Shown: positions 1 to 10,550, numbered from the stretch's first letter. The stretch: 38,319 nucleotides of DNA from Anaeroplasma sp. (GCA_022768655.1 JALEQD010000013.1:1-38319); one strand, 5' to 3'. Notes: a model not told the origin generated them from the sequence alone. Numbers and translations: made by a program.

Positions 1-1153
1 CTAGCTTTAAAATTATAAATTGAATAATACTTTGAGGTATTAAATATACTAAATTTTTTGGAAGTGAAATAAAAATTAAATATGTTTTAAAGCCATCAAA
101 GCTTAAATCATATATTATTGCCCACCAAATAGAACCTAATACAACATTAATAAATAGATTAACAATTATTCTTGAATATAAGCATTTTACATATGTAACC
201 TTTGTTCTATAAAAGCAAAGTCCATATATAAATCCTGCAAGCATCGCATCAAGTGTATATCCTAAAAAGAATACTTGTCCTGATTGAAATACAAAAAAAC
301 CTAGCAAATCTGAAAACATTCCAACAACAATACCGCATATTGGTCCATATATCATACATATAACCGAAAATATCAAGTAGGTTAGACCGATTCCTAGTGC
401 CCCAAAGCCAGATGGTAAAGAAAATGCCTTACATACAAATAATAATGCAAATAATATCGCAATAACTGTAATATTTTTAACCTTTTTAAAGCAAGAAGCT
501 GAATAATACCAATATTTTTTATGAAAAGGAGTTTTGAATATAAGCTCATTATCTGAAATATCGACAAGTATTTTCCTTTGATCTTTCATATGAGATACTA
601 TGTAAAAAAACGATGTACTTAAAAGTAACATGCAGCCTGCAGTAGCTAATCCTAAAATATATGGATTAAAAACTCCAATTTCTTTAACTATAGGTTTATT
701 AACATAATTTATATTTACATCTGAATATGAAAATATAAGCTTAATATATTTTTCACATCTATTTATTCCCTCATTTACTTCTCCAGTTGAATTTTTAAAG
801 GTTGATGGAAAATATTTTCTTTTAATTGATATATTGTATAAATCACCAGAAATATTAGTAATTTTTGAGCTTTTAATCATTTGCTTATAATCAATATTTG
901 CATATGATATTTTAGATTTACCTTCAGGTAAATTTTTATTGTAATCATCAATTTTAGCTAAAGTATTTTCAAAAAATTCACTATTAAAAAATACATTAGG
1001 ATTTTGATCACAATATAATTCAATTTCATATTTACCTAAATTTTGATTAACTATATATTCTGTAACAAAATATCCAGCTAAAAAGCCAAATATTATAAAC
1101 ATAATAATACCTAGTTTATATTTAATTATTGCTTGAATTGTTTTATTTTTCAT
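1..1153 (-). CDS. folT: ECF transporter S component, FolT-like, with extra N-terminal TM-extracellular-TM (Wzz-like) region; partial, runs off left edge
   Basis: Manual translation from ATG at 1153: MKNKTIQAIIKYKLGIIMFIIFGFLAGYFVTEYIVNQNLGKYEIELYCDQN...; 384 codons with no stop to the window edge. C-terminal part IAILFALLFVCKAFSLPSGFGALGIGLTYLIFSVICMIYGPICGIVVGMFSDLLGFFVFQSG resembles FolT S components. SD (GGAGG) upstream and a THF riboswitch in the leader. Not in the supplied ORF track. Confidence 0.8.
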   Translation of the reverse strand, partial: MKNKTIQAIIKYKLGIIMFIIFGFLAGYFVTEYIVNQNLGKYEIELYCDQNPNVFFNSEFFENTLAKIDDYNKNLPEGKSKISYANIDYKQMIKSSKITNISGDLYNISIKRKYFPSTFKNSTGEVNEGINRCEKYIKLIFSYSDVNINYVNKPIVKEIGVFNPYILGLATAGCMLLLSTSFFYIVSHMKDQRKILVDISDNELIFKTPFHKKYWYYSASCFKKVKNITVIAILFALLFVCKAFSLPSGFGALGIGLTYLIFSVICMIYGPICGIVVGMFSDLLGFFVFQSGQVFFLGYTLDAMLAGFIYGLCFYRTKVTYVKCLYSRIIVNLFINVVLGSIWWAIIYDLSFDGFKTYLIFISLPKNLVYLIPQSIIQFIILKL

Positions 1154-1194
1154 AAAAAAAAGGCCTCCAATCATAGAGTCCCACCATAAATATT

Positions 1195-1284
1195 ACAGCG
1201 GACGCACAAAATTACCGCCACAAAAGTGTTCGTCATTACCCAACATCCCGTGATAATGCACTTAACGCAATTTTGCTACTCTGT
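1195..1284 (-). promoter_or_regulatory. THF (tetrahydrofolate) riboswitch aptamer
   Basis: Minus-strand ACAGAGTAGCAAAATTGCGTTAAGTGCATTATCACGGGATGTTGGGTAATGACGAACACTTTTGTGGCGGTAATTTTGTGCGTCCGCTGT matches the THF aptamer core (GAGUAG..GCGUUAAGUG..GGGAUGU..ACGAA..GGCGGU..G(C)AUCCGCU). P1 ACAG/CTGT is extended by CCATAAA/TTTATGG. Lies directly upstream of folT. Confidence 0.9.
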
Positions 1285-1295
1285 TTATGGTTAAT

Positions 1296-1324
1296 AGTAT
1301 AAAGCATAATAATAATTATTTCAA
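1296..1324 (-). promoter_or_regulatory. sigma-A-type promoter for folT leader
   Basis: Minus strand TTGAAA - 17 nt - TATACT, predicted start just upstream of the riboswitch. Confidence 0.6.
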
Positions 1325-1523
1325 TACAAAAATAATTATTTTACTCATTATTATAAATGTTTTTTCTATAACATTAAATAAACATTCTTATAAATTATTA
1401 AAAATTGTTTGAAATGATTAGTACTATATAAATATTATGTTCCAATATTTATTGTCCAATAATTAGTTTTTTCCATTCATAAACTTTAGTATTTTTAATA
1501 TTAACATCATTGACTAATAAAAT

Positions 1524-1569
1524 TAAAAAAGGATGTTATCTACTCCTATTATAGAGAAAATAACATCCT
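1524..1569 (-). terminator. intrinsic terminator downstream of the PFL small ORF
   Basis: Minus strand AGGATGTTAT...ATAACATCCT stem followed by TTTTTT. Confidence 0.8.
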
Positions 1570-1589
1570 AATATTGAAATTATTATTTA

Positions 1590-1823
1590 TTACATTGATT
1601 CATGAATAGTACGAGAAATAACATCATCTTGTTGTTCCTTAGTTAACTTTATGAAATTTACAGCATAACCAGAAACACGGATAGTTAATTGTGGGTACTT
1701 TTCAGGATGCTTTTGAGCATCTAATAATGTTTCACGATCGAATACGTTAACATTTAAATGATAACCACCATCGTTTACATATGTATCTAACATTTGAACT
1801 AAATTATCTACTCTTTGTGACAT
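1590..1823 (-). CDS. glycyl radical domain subunit of split pyruvate formate-lyase (GrcA/YfiD-like)
   Basis: [57 protein letters not shown] with glycyl radical motif RVSGYAV; own SD (TTAGGAGGAA) before ATG. Confidence 0.92.
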   Translation of the reverse strand: MSQRVDNLVQMLDTYVNDGGYHLNVNVFDRETLLDAQKHPEKYPQLTIRVSGYAVNFIKLTKEQQDDVISRTIHESM

Positions 1824-1841
1824 GATTTTTTTCCTCCTAAA

Positions 1842-3872
1842 TTAATCTTCATCTTTACCTAAAGAAGCAGGTGTAATTGAGAATGTATTAGAAATACCAT
1901 CTCTTGAATAATCATATGGTAATTTTGCAACTGATTCAAGTGATGCTAAAGCACCATTAGAATCACGACCATGCATTGGGTTAGCACCTGGTGCAAGTGG
2001 TTGACCAGCCTTACGTCCATCAGGAGTATTACCAGTCTTCTTACCATAAACTACATTTGAAGTAATAGTTAAAATTGACATTGTAGGAACTGATCCACGA
2101 TATGTGTAATGCTTCTTAATCATATTCATGAATGTCTTAACTAGCCATACAGCAATTTCATCTACTCTATCATCATTATTACCATACTTAGGGAAATCAC
2201 CTTCAGTACGGAAATCAGTAATAATTCCTTCTTCATTACGAATAGGATATACCTTTGCATATTTAATTGCTGATAATGAGTCTACTGCACATGATAAACC
2301 AGCAACACCTGTTGCGAAGAAACGTCCTACTTTTGTATCATGAAGTGCCATTTCTAGTGCTTCATAAGAATACTTATCATGCATGTAATGGATTAAATTC
2401 AATGTATTTACATAAACACCAGCTAACCATTCCATCATAACCTCATATTTATGTAAAACATCAGCATAATCAAGTGGTCCATCACCTAGGATTGGTTGAT
2501 ATTCTGGACCAACCTGCATTGGCTTACCAGTAACCTTATCCTTCATTAATTCATCCTTACCACCATTCATTGCATATAATAAACATTTAGCTAGGTTAGC
2601 ACGTGCACCGAAGAATTGCATATCCTTACCAACTCTCATTGAAGATACACAACAAGCGATACAGTAATCATCACCCATTTCAGGACGCATTAATTCATCT
2701 GATTCATATTGGATTGAAGATGTACGAATTGATAAATCAGCACAGAACTTCTTAAATCCGATTGGAAGACGCTTAGACCATAATACAGTTAGATTTGGTT
2801 CTGGAGCTGGACCTAAGTTGTCTAATGTATGTAAAACACGGAAAGATGTTTTAGTAACTAAAGTACGACCATCTGAACCCATACCACCAATAGATTCAGT
2901 TACCCAAGTTGGATCTCCTGAGAATAATTCATTATATGATTGGATACGAGCAAATCTTACAATACGAAGCTTCATAATGAAATGATCCATTAATTCTTGT
3001 GCTTCAGATTCTGTTAAAATTCCTTTTTCAATATCTCTTTCAATATAGATATCTAAGAATGTTGAGTTACGTCCAATTGACATAGCTGCACCATTTTGAT
3101 CCTTAACTGCTGCTAAATAACCAAAATATAATGCTTGAATAGCTTCTTGAGCAGTTTCAGCTGGTCTTGTAATATCACAGCCATAGCTTGCTGCCATTTT
3201 TGCTAAAGCCTTTAAAGCTTTAATTTGATCTGCTAATTCTTCTCTATCTCTAACTCTTTCTGGAGTCATTTCACCACAGATTAATGCCTTATCTGCTTCT
3301 TTATGTTTAATTAAATAATCTGTACCATATAATGCAACACGACGATAATCACCAACAATACGTCCACGCCCATAAGTATCAGGAAGACCTGTTAAAATAT
3401 GTGCAGAACGACATGCTCTCATTTCTGGAGTATATGCATCAAATACACCATCATTATGAGTCTTACGATACTTTCTGAAGAATTCACTCCATTGTGGATT
3501 AATCTTATATCCATACATTTCAGCTGCTTGCTCAGCCATCTTTATACCACCAAATGGCATAAATGCTCTTTTTAATGGTTCATCAGTTTGTAAACCAACG
3601 ATTTTTTCTAAATTCTTGTCAAGGTATCCAGGATTATGTGAATCTACTTGAGATACAATCTCTGTATCACACTTGTAAACACCATTATTAGCGCGTTCCT
3701 TAGCGCAATAATCCATCACAATTTCCCATAATTTTTTTGTTGCTTCAGTTGCTGGGGCTAAGAAGCTTCCATCTCCTTCATAAGGAGTGTAGTTTTTTTG
3801 AATGAAGTCACGTACATTCACTTCGTCATTAGACCATTTTCCAAGTACGAAACCTTCCCATCCTTTGTACAT
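1842..3872 (-). CDS. pflB: pyruvate formate-lyase catalytic chain lacking the C-terminal glycyl radical domain
   Basis: 676 aa with catalytic Cys-Cys ([26 protein letters not shown]); ends at ...[18 protein letters not shown], where ordinary PFLs continue into the glycyl radical domain. Confidence 0.93.
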   Translation of the reverse strand: MYKGWEGFVLGKWSNDEVNVRDFIQKNYTPYEGDGSFLAPATEATKKLWEIVMDYCAKERANNGVYKCDTEIVSQVDSHNPGYLDKNLEKIVGLQTDEPLKRAFMPFGGIKMAEQAAEMYGYKINPQWSEFFRKYRKTHNDGVFDAYTPEMRACRSAHILTGLPDTYGRGRIVGDYRRVALYGTDYLIKHKEADKALICGEMTPERVRDREELADQIKALKALAKMAASYGCDITRPAETAQEAIQALYFGYLAAVKDQNGAAMSIGRNSTFLDIYIERDIEKGILTESEAQELMDHFIMKLRIVRFARIQSYNELFSGDPTWVTESIGGMGSDGRTLVTKTSFRVLHTLDNLGPAPEPNLTVLWSKRLPIGFKKFCADLSIRTSSIQYESDELMRPEMGDDYCIACCVSSMRVGKDMQFFGARANLAKCLLYAMNGGKDELMKDKVTGKPMQVGPEYQPILGDGPLDYADVLHKYEVMMEWLAGVYVNTLNLIHYMHDKYSYEALEMALHDTKVGRFFATGVAGLSCAVDSLSAIKYAKVYPIRNEEGIITDFRTEGDFPKYGNNDDRVDEIAVWLVKTFMNMIKKHYTYRGSVPTMSILTITSNVVYGKKTGNTPDGRKAGQPLAPGANPMHGRDSNGALASLESVAKLPYDYSRDGISNTFSITPASLGKDED

Positions 3873-3943
3873 ATTACTTACCTCTTTCTATTCTTTAATT
3901 AAAAAATTATCTATAATAAATAAATATATTTATTACCGAAATA

Positions 3944-3972
3944 ATTATACAATACTTTATATTATTAATCAA
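3944..3972 (-). promoter_or_regulatory. sigma-A-type promoter for the PFL genes
   Basis: Minus strand TTGATT - 17 nt - TATAAT upstream of the pflB SD/ATG. Confidence 0.6.
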
Positions 3973-3983
3973 CAATAATTATT

Positions 3984-4017
3984 ATAAATAAATGAGAATG
4001 ATTCTTATTTATTTATA
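3984..4017 (-). terminator. stem-loop ending the pflA-thioredoxin operon (contains Fur/PerR-like dyad)
   Basis: Inverted repeat ATAAATAAATGAGAAT/ATTCTTATTTATTTAT overlapping the thioredoxin-like stop codon. Confidence 0.5.
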
Positions 4018-4331
4018 TTTTTTAATTCTTCTATTTTACTATCTAGCCATAATTCTAATATTTCTTCCGGCTGATAGCCTCTACATCTAGCGTAAATTTT
4101 ATCATCATTCATGACTAATATTGTTGGAACTGACTGAATTTCAAATTTTTCTATCAATTCCATTGTATCTACATCTGCTTCGATATGATGTAGCAAGACA
4201 TCTGGTCTTTGTTTCATTAACCCATGTAATACAGGCATTAATGATAAACAATTTGCACAAGATTCTCCTGAAACCTCTATAACTGATATTCCTTTTAAAT
4301 ATTCTTTATAATTTTTTGAATTAAGCTGCAT
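4005..4331 (-). CDS. thioredoxin-like protein (CANC active site)
   Basis: IEVSGESCANCLSLMPVLHGLM...VDTMELIEKFEIQSVPTILVMNDDKIYARCRGYQPEEI: thioredoxin fold with CxxC and cis-Pro (SVPT); overlaps pflA by 11 nt. Confidence 0.85.
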   Translation of the reverse strand: MQLNSKNYKEYLKGISVIEVSGESCANCLSLMPVLHGLMKQRPDVLLHHIEADVDTMELIEKFEIQSVPTILVMNDDKIYARCRGYQPEEILELWLDSKIEELKNINK

Positions 4332-5061
4332 CTTTAATTACTCCTAATAAATATTTTGCGTGTCTAACCTCTTCCCTAGTAGGAGGATTTACTCCTTCAA
4401 GAGGGTATTTTAAGCCTAAATTTTGATATTTAACAATTCCCATTGTATGATAAGGCAATACTTCAATCTTATCTACTGTATTAAGGGTATCTATAAATTC
4501 CTTTGTTTTTAACAAATATTCATCATTTAATGTAATACCTGGGACTAAAACATGTCTTATCCACATATGAATATTATTATCAGATAAATATTTTGCAAAT
4601 TTTAAAATGTTCGTATTAGGCTTACCAGTAAGCTCTAAATGCTTATCATTATCTATATGCTTTATATCTAATAATACCAAATCAGTATATTTTATAAGCT
4701 CATTAATTTTTTCCATAACATTTTCATTTTCTTCATTAAAAATAATACCTGAGGTATCTAACGCTGTATGAATTTTTTTCTTTTTTAATTCCTTAAATAA
4801 TTCAATTACAAAATCAATTTGCATTAGTGGTTCACCACCAGTTACAGTAACTCCACCACCATTTTCAAAATAGCCCTTATATTTTAATGCTTGCATAGTT
4901 ACATCACTGACAGAATATTCTAATGCATTATCCTGTGTCCATGTATCAGGATTATGACAATATTTACACCTTAAAGGACATCCCTTTAAAAATATAACAA
5001 ATCTTATACCTGGTCCATCAACAGTACCGCCTGCAAAAAAAGAGTGTATTTTACCAATCAT
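4321..5061 (-). CDS. pflA: pyruvate formate-lyase activating enzyme (radical SAM)
   Basis: GCPLRCKYCHNPDTW (CxxxCxxC), TGGEPLMQ, VTPGITLNDE-like region, LPYHTMGIVKYQNLGLKYPLEGVNPP. Confidence 0.93.
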   Translation of the reverse strand: MIGKIHSFFAGGTVDGPGIRFVIFLKGCPLRCKYCHNPDTWTQDNALEYSVSDVTMQALKYKGYFENGGGVTVTGGEPLMQIDFVIELFKELKKKKIHTALDTSGIIFNEENENVMEKINELIKYTDLVLLDIKHIDNDKHLELTGKPNTNILKFAKYLSDNNIHMWIRHVLVPGITLNDEYLLKTKEFIDTLNTVDKIEVLPYHTMGIVKYQNLGLKYPLEGVNPPTREEVRHAKYLLGVIKDAA

Positions 5062-5063
5062 TT

Positions 5064-5999
5064 CTAATCCTCCATATTTGCCAATTGAATAAAATCATTT
5101 ATTACATCATCAACCATTTCCCAATTTTTAAGTGTTGCACCACAGGCTAATAGGTGGCCACCTCCACCATATTTCTTTGCAATATCAACTATTGGTATTT
5201 CTCTTGATCTAAATTCACCAATGATATTATCATTTTCATCCTCAGTAAAATTAAGCCATATTTCTATTTCTGAAATACCAGCCATAACGCCAAGCATACC
5301 TCTTGAAATATCATTAAATTCTACCTTGAAGCTTTCAAATACATCTTTTTTATTTTTTAAAAATGCTACTTTGTTTTTGAATTCAAATTTATTTGAAAAA
5401 TAATTTTTCATTTTTCTATCAGCAAGTGATTCAACATTTAAATTATTATAAATGTATTTTGTATCAGCACCAAAAGAAACTAATAAAGAAGCAATTTTAA
5501 ATGTATCCTCTAAATTATCTCCAAATAAAAATCTACCACTATCTGTAACAATACCACCAAAAAGTGAAGTTGCAGCATCTTCAGGAATAGTATATCCATT
5601 TTCAAGTAATAAATACGTTATAAATTCTGCACAAGCAACCCTTGAAGTGTCAACAATATGATTTTGACATATATCAGAATCATTTTTATGATGATCAATG
5701 ATAAATACTTCCTTTGCAAGCTTATATCTGTCATCACTTACCATAAATTGAACTGCAACATCACATATTATGACTAATGCATTTTTATATTTTTCGTCTT
5801 CTATTTCATCCATTTTTCCAAAAAATGCATATTTTTTACTTTCATCACCAACAATATATATTTCTTTATTTGGATATCTATATTTCAATGCTTTCGCAAG
5901 ACCAATTTGACTTCCAAGCGCATCTCCATCTGGTCTTAAGTGACGATGAATAATAATAGTATTATATTCTTCAATTTTTTCAAATAATTTTTTTATCAT
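5064..5999 (-). CDS. nrnA: DHH/DHHA1 phosphoesterase (NrnA-like oligoribonuclease / pAp phosphatase)
   Basis: HRHLRPDGDALGSQIGL, IIDHHKND, GGIVTDSGRF, GGGGHLLACGA. Confidence 0.88.
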   Translation of the reverse strand: MIKKLFEKIEEYNTIIIHRHLRPDGDALGSQIGLAKALKYRYPNKEIYIVGDESKKYAFFGKMDEIEDEKYKNALVIICDVAVQFMVSDDRYKLAKEVFIIDHHKNDSDICQNHIVDTSRVACAEFITYLLLENGYTIPEDAATSLFGGIVTDSGRFLFGDNLEDTFKIASLLVSFGADTKYIYNNLNVESLADRKMKNYFSNKFEFKNKVAFLKNKKDVFESFKVEFNDISRGMLGVMAGISEIEIWLNFTEDENDNIIGEFRSREIPIVDIAKKYGGGGHLLACGATLKNWEMVDDVINDFIQLANMED

Positions 6000-6060
6000 A
6001 ATATCATCTACCTTTATATATTTATAATAACATATTTTTATATATTATTATAAGATATTT

Positions 6061-6086
6061 AAAAAAAACTAAGCTAAACTTAGTTT
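6061..6086 (-). terminator. intrinsic terminator
   Basis: Minus strand AAACTAAG-TTTAG-CTTAGTTTTTTTT. Confidence 0.8.
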
Positions 6087-6093
6087 CTTAAAT

Positions 6094-6846
6094 CTATTTT
6101 AATTTTTCTTCTAACCAAGAATCAACAAGTTTAATCCATTTTTCAACATAAGGGTTTACCTTATCAATATTATTTTCTGCAGATTCTAAATTACAAACAC
6201 TAAGTCCATGTCCACCCATTGGAAAGCAATGATATTCTATATTACAATTATTTTTCTTATAAGCCTCTAAAAGTAATATTGAATTCATAACATGAACAGA
6301 TTCATCTGTAATTGTACCCCATAAAAATAAATCTGGTGCATCACTTTTAACCTGTGTTTCTAAAGATAAATACTCTCTTAAATTAATATCATTAAAATCA
6401 TCAAGTAATAGATTTTTAAATGATCCCATATGCCAATATCTTTCATCAGCTGTAACAACAGGATAGCCTAAAATTAGTAGATCAGGTCTTGTACCTTCTC
6501 CATATTTTTCATGATGTAATGCAACCTCTAAAATGTTATGACCACCAGCACTAAAGCCTAAGCCAATTATTTTATCTACTCTTAAATCACTACGATATTT
6601 TTTAATTACATATGCTAAGTAATTTGCAGTTTTTGGATACTTTTCAGTAATATCCTCTCTATAATTTACAACAACAACATGATAGCCTAATTTATTAAAC
6701 ACATTTGCAACAGGCTTACTTTCTCTTGGTGATGTATATAAATAACCACCACCAGGACTAACAACAATTAATGGTCTTTTAGTATCATCAATAAAATATT
6801 CAGTATAATAATTTTTAGTATCTAAAATATAATATTTTTTATCCAT
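6094..6846 (-). CDS. alpha/beta hydrolase (acetyl esterase-like)
   Basis: SPGGGYLYTSPRES oxyanion region, GFSAGGHN nucleophile elbow, terminal GGHGL histidine. Confidence 0.8.
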   Translation of the reverse strand: MDKKYYILDTKNYYTEYFIDDTKRPLIVVSPGGGYLYTSPRESKPVANVFNKLGYHVVVVNYREDITEKYPKTANYLAYVIKKYRSDLRVDKIIGLGFSAGGHNILEVALHHEKYGEGTRPDLLILGYPVVTADERYWHMGSFKNLLLDDFNDINLREYLSLETQVKSDAPDLFLWGTITDESVHVMNSILLLEAYKKNNCNIEYHCFPMGGHGLSVCNLESAENNIDKVNPYVEKWIKLVDSWLEEKLK

Positions 6847-6848
6847 TT

Positions 6849-7502
6849 TTATATTCCCTTTAGCATATTTTCAATATTAGCTAATTCTTCTATTTTAATA
6901 TTTTTTGAGCCTGAATCATTAATATTTGGGATTATGTTTTTTAACTTATTAACTAATGCTTCATATTTTTTCACAAATACCTCAGGCTTATTTTTAAGTA
7001 ATATTGGTCCAAAATCTAATTCTAATTTTGTATATTTAACATTACCAGGCTTTGCAACAATTATTTCATAATATTTATTTTGATCAATAATTGCATCCTC
7101 AAATACTATTTCAAATCCTAATTCCATAAGCTTTTTTCTTACAATGTTTTGATCACTGTTTGGTTCTAATATTAATTTTTTACCATTTATTTTAGCTTTA
7201 CCCTGTTCTAAAATATTTGAAATTAGAATACCACCCATTCCAGCAATAATTGCAGTATCAAATGAAGAGGTAATATTTTCAAAGCCATTAGATTTTACTA
7301 TTTCAATTTTATCTATCAAATTATTGTTAATTATATTCTTTTTAGCAATGGAAAGTGGACCATCAGAAATATCTGAAGCAATTCCATGATTTACACCATA
7401 TTTTTTAATCGCTTCAATTAATACATAAGCATGATCACATCCAACATCTAAAACACTACTACTTCCATGACATAAAAAAGCTAAATATTCTAATCTATTC
7501 AT
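6849..7502 (-). CDS. trmK: tRNA (adenine22-N1)-methyltransferase TrmK
   Basis: VLDVGCDHAYVLIEAIKKYGVNHGIASDISDGPLSIAKKNI, IAGMGGILISNIL, LEPNSDQNIVRKKLMELGFEI; adjacent to sigA as in many Firmicutes. Confidence 0.88.
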   Translation of the reverse strand: MNRLEYLAFLCHGSSSVLDVGCDHAYVLIEAIKKYGVNHGIASDISDGPLSIAKKNIINNNLIDKIEIVKSNGFENITSSFDTAIIAGMGGILISNILEQGKAKINGKKLILEPNSDQNIVRKKLMELGFEIVFEDAIIDQNKYYEIIVAKPGNVKYTKLELDFGPILLKNKPEVFVKKYEALVNKLKNIIPNINDSGSKNIKIEELANIENMLKGI

Positions 7503-8698
7503 TAGTGCTTAATCATAAAATCCTTTAGTTTTTTAGAACGAGATGGATGCTTAAGCTTTCTTAAAGCTTTAGCTTCAATTTGACGAATACGCTCTCTTGT
7601 AACATTAAATTCCTTTCCTACTTCCTCTAATGTTCTTTGTCTTCCATCAATTAAACCAAAACGAAGTCTTAATACTCTTTCTTCACGCTCAGTTAATGTA
7701 GCAAGTACTGAATCTAATTCCTCTCTTAATTTCATTTTAGCTGTATACTCATATGGATCAAGTGCGTGAGGATCAGAAATGAAATCTCCTAATGAAGAAT
7801 CCTCTTCTTCACCAACTGGTGATTCTAAGGAAATTGGCTCTTGAGCGATTTTTTGGATTTGTTGAACCTTTTCAACTGAAATCTCCATACGCTCAGCAAC
7901 CTCCTCAGGAGAAGGCTCACGTGATAGCTCTTGAACCAATTGACGTTGAATTCTAACTAATTTATTAATTGTTTCAACCATATGAACAGGAATACGAATT
8001 GTTCTTGCTTGGTCAGCAACTGCTCTTGTTATTGCTTGTCTAATCCACCATGTAGCATAAGTTGAAAACTTAAAGCCCTTATGGTGATCAAATTTATCTA
8101 CTGCCTTAATTAATCCCATATTTCCTTCTTGGATAAGATCTAGAAATTGTAAGCCACGACCTAAATATCTTTTTGCAATAGAAACAACTAATCTTAAGTT
8201 TGCATTAACAAGCTTATCCTTTGCAACCTCAGCCTTATCAACAATATCAAGCAACGCTTCATATTCTTCTGCAGATACAGTGTTTTGATCATCAGCTTCA
8301 ATTTTTTCAAGCTTTTCTTTTGCTTCTCTACCATCTACAACTTCTTTAGCTAGTTCTGTTTCTTCATCTAAAGTTAATAGCTGAATATTACCTATTTCCT
8401 TTAAATACATTCTTACAGGGTCATCAACCTTTACTGAAGAGGGAAGCTGATCAAATGATGAAATATCGATTTCTTCAACCTCACTTAAATTTGGTTCTAC
8501 ATCATCAGAAATTCCAAAATCATCATTAATGTCTTGACTTTCAACAATATCAATACCATTTTTGCTTAATTCTTTTTCGATAGCGTCATATTCATCACTA
8601 TCCTCTGGGTAATATTTTAATATGTCTTTGACTGCAACAACATCTGAATTTTTCTTACCCAAATCAATTAATTCCTTTAATACTGCTTCAAATTCCAT
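7502..8698 (-). CDS. sigA: RNA polymerase primary sigma factor SigA/RpoD
   Basis: [113 protein letters not shown]. Confidence 0.98.
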   Translation of the reverse strand: MEFEAVLKELIDLGKKNSDVVAVKDILKYYPEDSDEYDAIEKELSKNGIDIVESQDINDDFGISDDVEPNLSEVEEIDISSFDQLPSSVKVDDPVRMYLKEIGNIQLLTLDEETELAKEVVDGREAKEKLEKIEADDQNTVSAEEYEALLDIVDKAEVAKDKLVNANLRLVVSIAKRYLGRGLQFLDLIQEGNMGLIKAVDKFDHHKGFKFSTYATWWIRQAITRAVADQARTIRIPVHMVETINKLVRIQRQLVQELSREPSPEEVAERMEISVEKVQQIQKIAQEPISLESPVGEEEDSSLGDFISDPHALDPYEYTAKMKLREELDSVLATLTEREERVLRLRFGLIDGRQRTLEEVGKEFNVTRERIRQIEAKALRKLKHPSRSKKLKDFMIKH

Positions 8699-8700
8699 AG

Positions 8701-10530
8701 CTACTTCCTCCTTGTTTGTTCAACTAGCTTTTCTTTTTTCTTAATATTTTTAAATTTCATTTCAACACTTAATACTCGCTTTGAAATATCATCAGTTCTT
8801 TTAATTCTATCATTAAGCTCGTCATTATCTATATCAATTTTATTTCTTTTTAATTTTTCTAAGCAATCATTCAAATCCTCATCCGAATAAGGAACCTTAT
8901 CCTTACTCAATAACTCGACAATTTTGCAATAATATTGAAAATTTTCAGTATCTAATATTTTAACAAATTTACCTTCTTCAAATTCATCAAAATTTTCATA
9001 ATATGTATTAATAAGCGCAATCCAAAGCCTTTGAGCAGAACTAGACATTGCTTCTATTCTATCTATAAGCATTCTATCAATAAACAATGCTTTTTCCTTT
9101 GATGCTCTCGCATACATAAATAATCTCATCTCACATGGAGACAGAAATGTTTCCTTTTTTATATTTTTTGGACTATAATTTTCAAAATAATTATAATTAT
9201 TTTCATTATATTCTTCGACAGTTTTTTCTCTATGATTTATATTACAATATGATACGTAATCAGAATATATAGCATCAAAGCTACAATTCAATTTCTCAGA
9301 AAGCTTATTTAAATATAATTCCTCATTAGTTTTTGTTTTAGATATATAAATCATTTCAAATATTTGATTTTTTATTTGTAAAACTGCCTCTGAATCATTT
9401 AAATTCTTATTAATAAATGCTTGATTGAAAATATATGTATATGAATCAACAATATTTGATTCAAAATATTTTACATATTCTTCACTACCTTTTGATAAAA
9501 CAAACTCATCAGCATCCTTTATTCCCTCAGGAAGTAAGACTAAATGTACTAAAAAACCAGCCTTTTGAAATAATTCAATTGCTTTTAATGAGGCATTAAT
9601 ACCTGCCTTATCATTGTCATAGCAAATTATTGCATGATTTGTATATTTTTTTAAAACATTGATTTGGTCAATAGATAATGCTGTACCCATTGTACAAATT
9701 GCTTCCTTTAAGCCACTTCTAAATGAAGCAATAACATCCATCTGTCCTTCATGTAAAATTACTCTTTTCTTTTTTTGAATTTCACTTTTAGCTAAATTCA
9801 AATTATATAAAACATCATGCTTTTTAAAAAGAATAGTTTCTCTTGAATTTACATATTTTGGTTGATTCTTATCTGTATTATTAAATATTCTTCCGCTATA
9901 ACCAATAACATTTCCAATTTCATTTTTAATTGGAAACATTATTCTTTTGGTAAATAAATCATAATATCCAAATTGACCCTTATCTACTAAAGCAACATCA
10001 ATCATATCAAGCTCTAAATACCCTGCATCCTTTAATACCTGATATAAAGAATCATGATTTGATGGGGCAAGACCTATACCAAACATTCTTATTGTTTCAT
10101 CATCTAGACCCCTTTTATGCATATATTCTAATGCTTCTAGTCCTTCTTTAGTATTTTCTAGATATTTTTGGTAAAATGCTAAGGATGTATTCATTATTTG
10201 ATAATATTTCATTAATGGATTAGCTTTTTCCTTAAAGCCAGAATCACTGAGCTTTATTCCATTTTTTTTAGCTAGCTTATGCAGTGCTGTATTAAAATCA
10301 ATATTTTCGATTTTAATCAAAAAGTCAATCGGATTACCACCATTACCACAGCCAAAGCATTTTGCGTACTTTTTCTCTGGGCTAACGATAAATGATGGAG
10401 TATCCTCATGATGAAAAGGACATAAGCCTTTATAGTTCTTTCCTTGCTTATCAAGCTTAACATATTCAGATACTAATGATACAATATCAGTTGAATCAAT
10501 AACATTTTGAATTTCTGTTTTGCTTGCCAC
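8701..10530 (-). CDS. dnaG: DNA primase DnaG
   Basis: CHC2 zinc finger [35 protein letters not shown] region [34 protein letters not shown]. Confidence 0.97.
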   Translation of the reverse strand: MASKTEIQNVIDSTDIVSLVSEYVKLDKQGKNYKGLCPFHHEDTPSFIVSPEKKYAKCFGCGNGGNPIDFLIKIENIDFNTALHKLAKKNGIKLSDSGFKEKANPLMKYYQIMNTSLAFYQKYLENTKEGLEALEYMHKRGLDDETIRMFGIGLAPSNHDSLYQVLKDAGYLELDMIDVALVDKGQFGYYDLFTKRIMFPIKNEIGNVIGYSGRIFNNTDKNQPKYVNSRETILFKKHDVLYNLNLAKSEIQKKKRVILHEGQMDVIASFRSGLKEAICTMGTALSIDQINVLKKYTNHAIICYDNDKAGINASLKAIELFQKAGFLVHLVLLPEGIKDADEFVLSKGSEEYVKYFESNIVDSYTYIFNQAFINKNLNDSEAVLQIKNQIFEMIYISKTKTNEELYLNKLSEKLNCSFDAIYSDYVSYCNINHREKTVEEYNENNYNYFENYSPKNIKKETFLSPCEMRLFMYARASKEKALFIDRMLIDRIEAMSSSAQRLWIALINTYYENFDEFEEGKFVKILDTENFQYYCKIVELLSKDKVPYSDEDLNDCLEKLKRNKIDIDNDELNDRIKRTDDISKRVLSVEMKFKNIKKKEKLVEQTRRK

Positions 10531-10550
10531 AAAGAATCATCCTTTCCAAA

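Noticed and set aside
2128-2343. Plus-strand 71-aa ORF antisense to pflB
   Set aside because: Lies fully inside a highly conserved PFL coding region; AT-rich antisense artefact.
5221-5661. Two plus-strand ORFs antisense to nrnA
   Set aside because: Embedded in a clear DHH phosphoesterase gene, no independent SD or homology.
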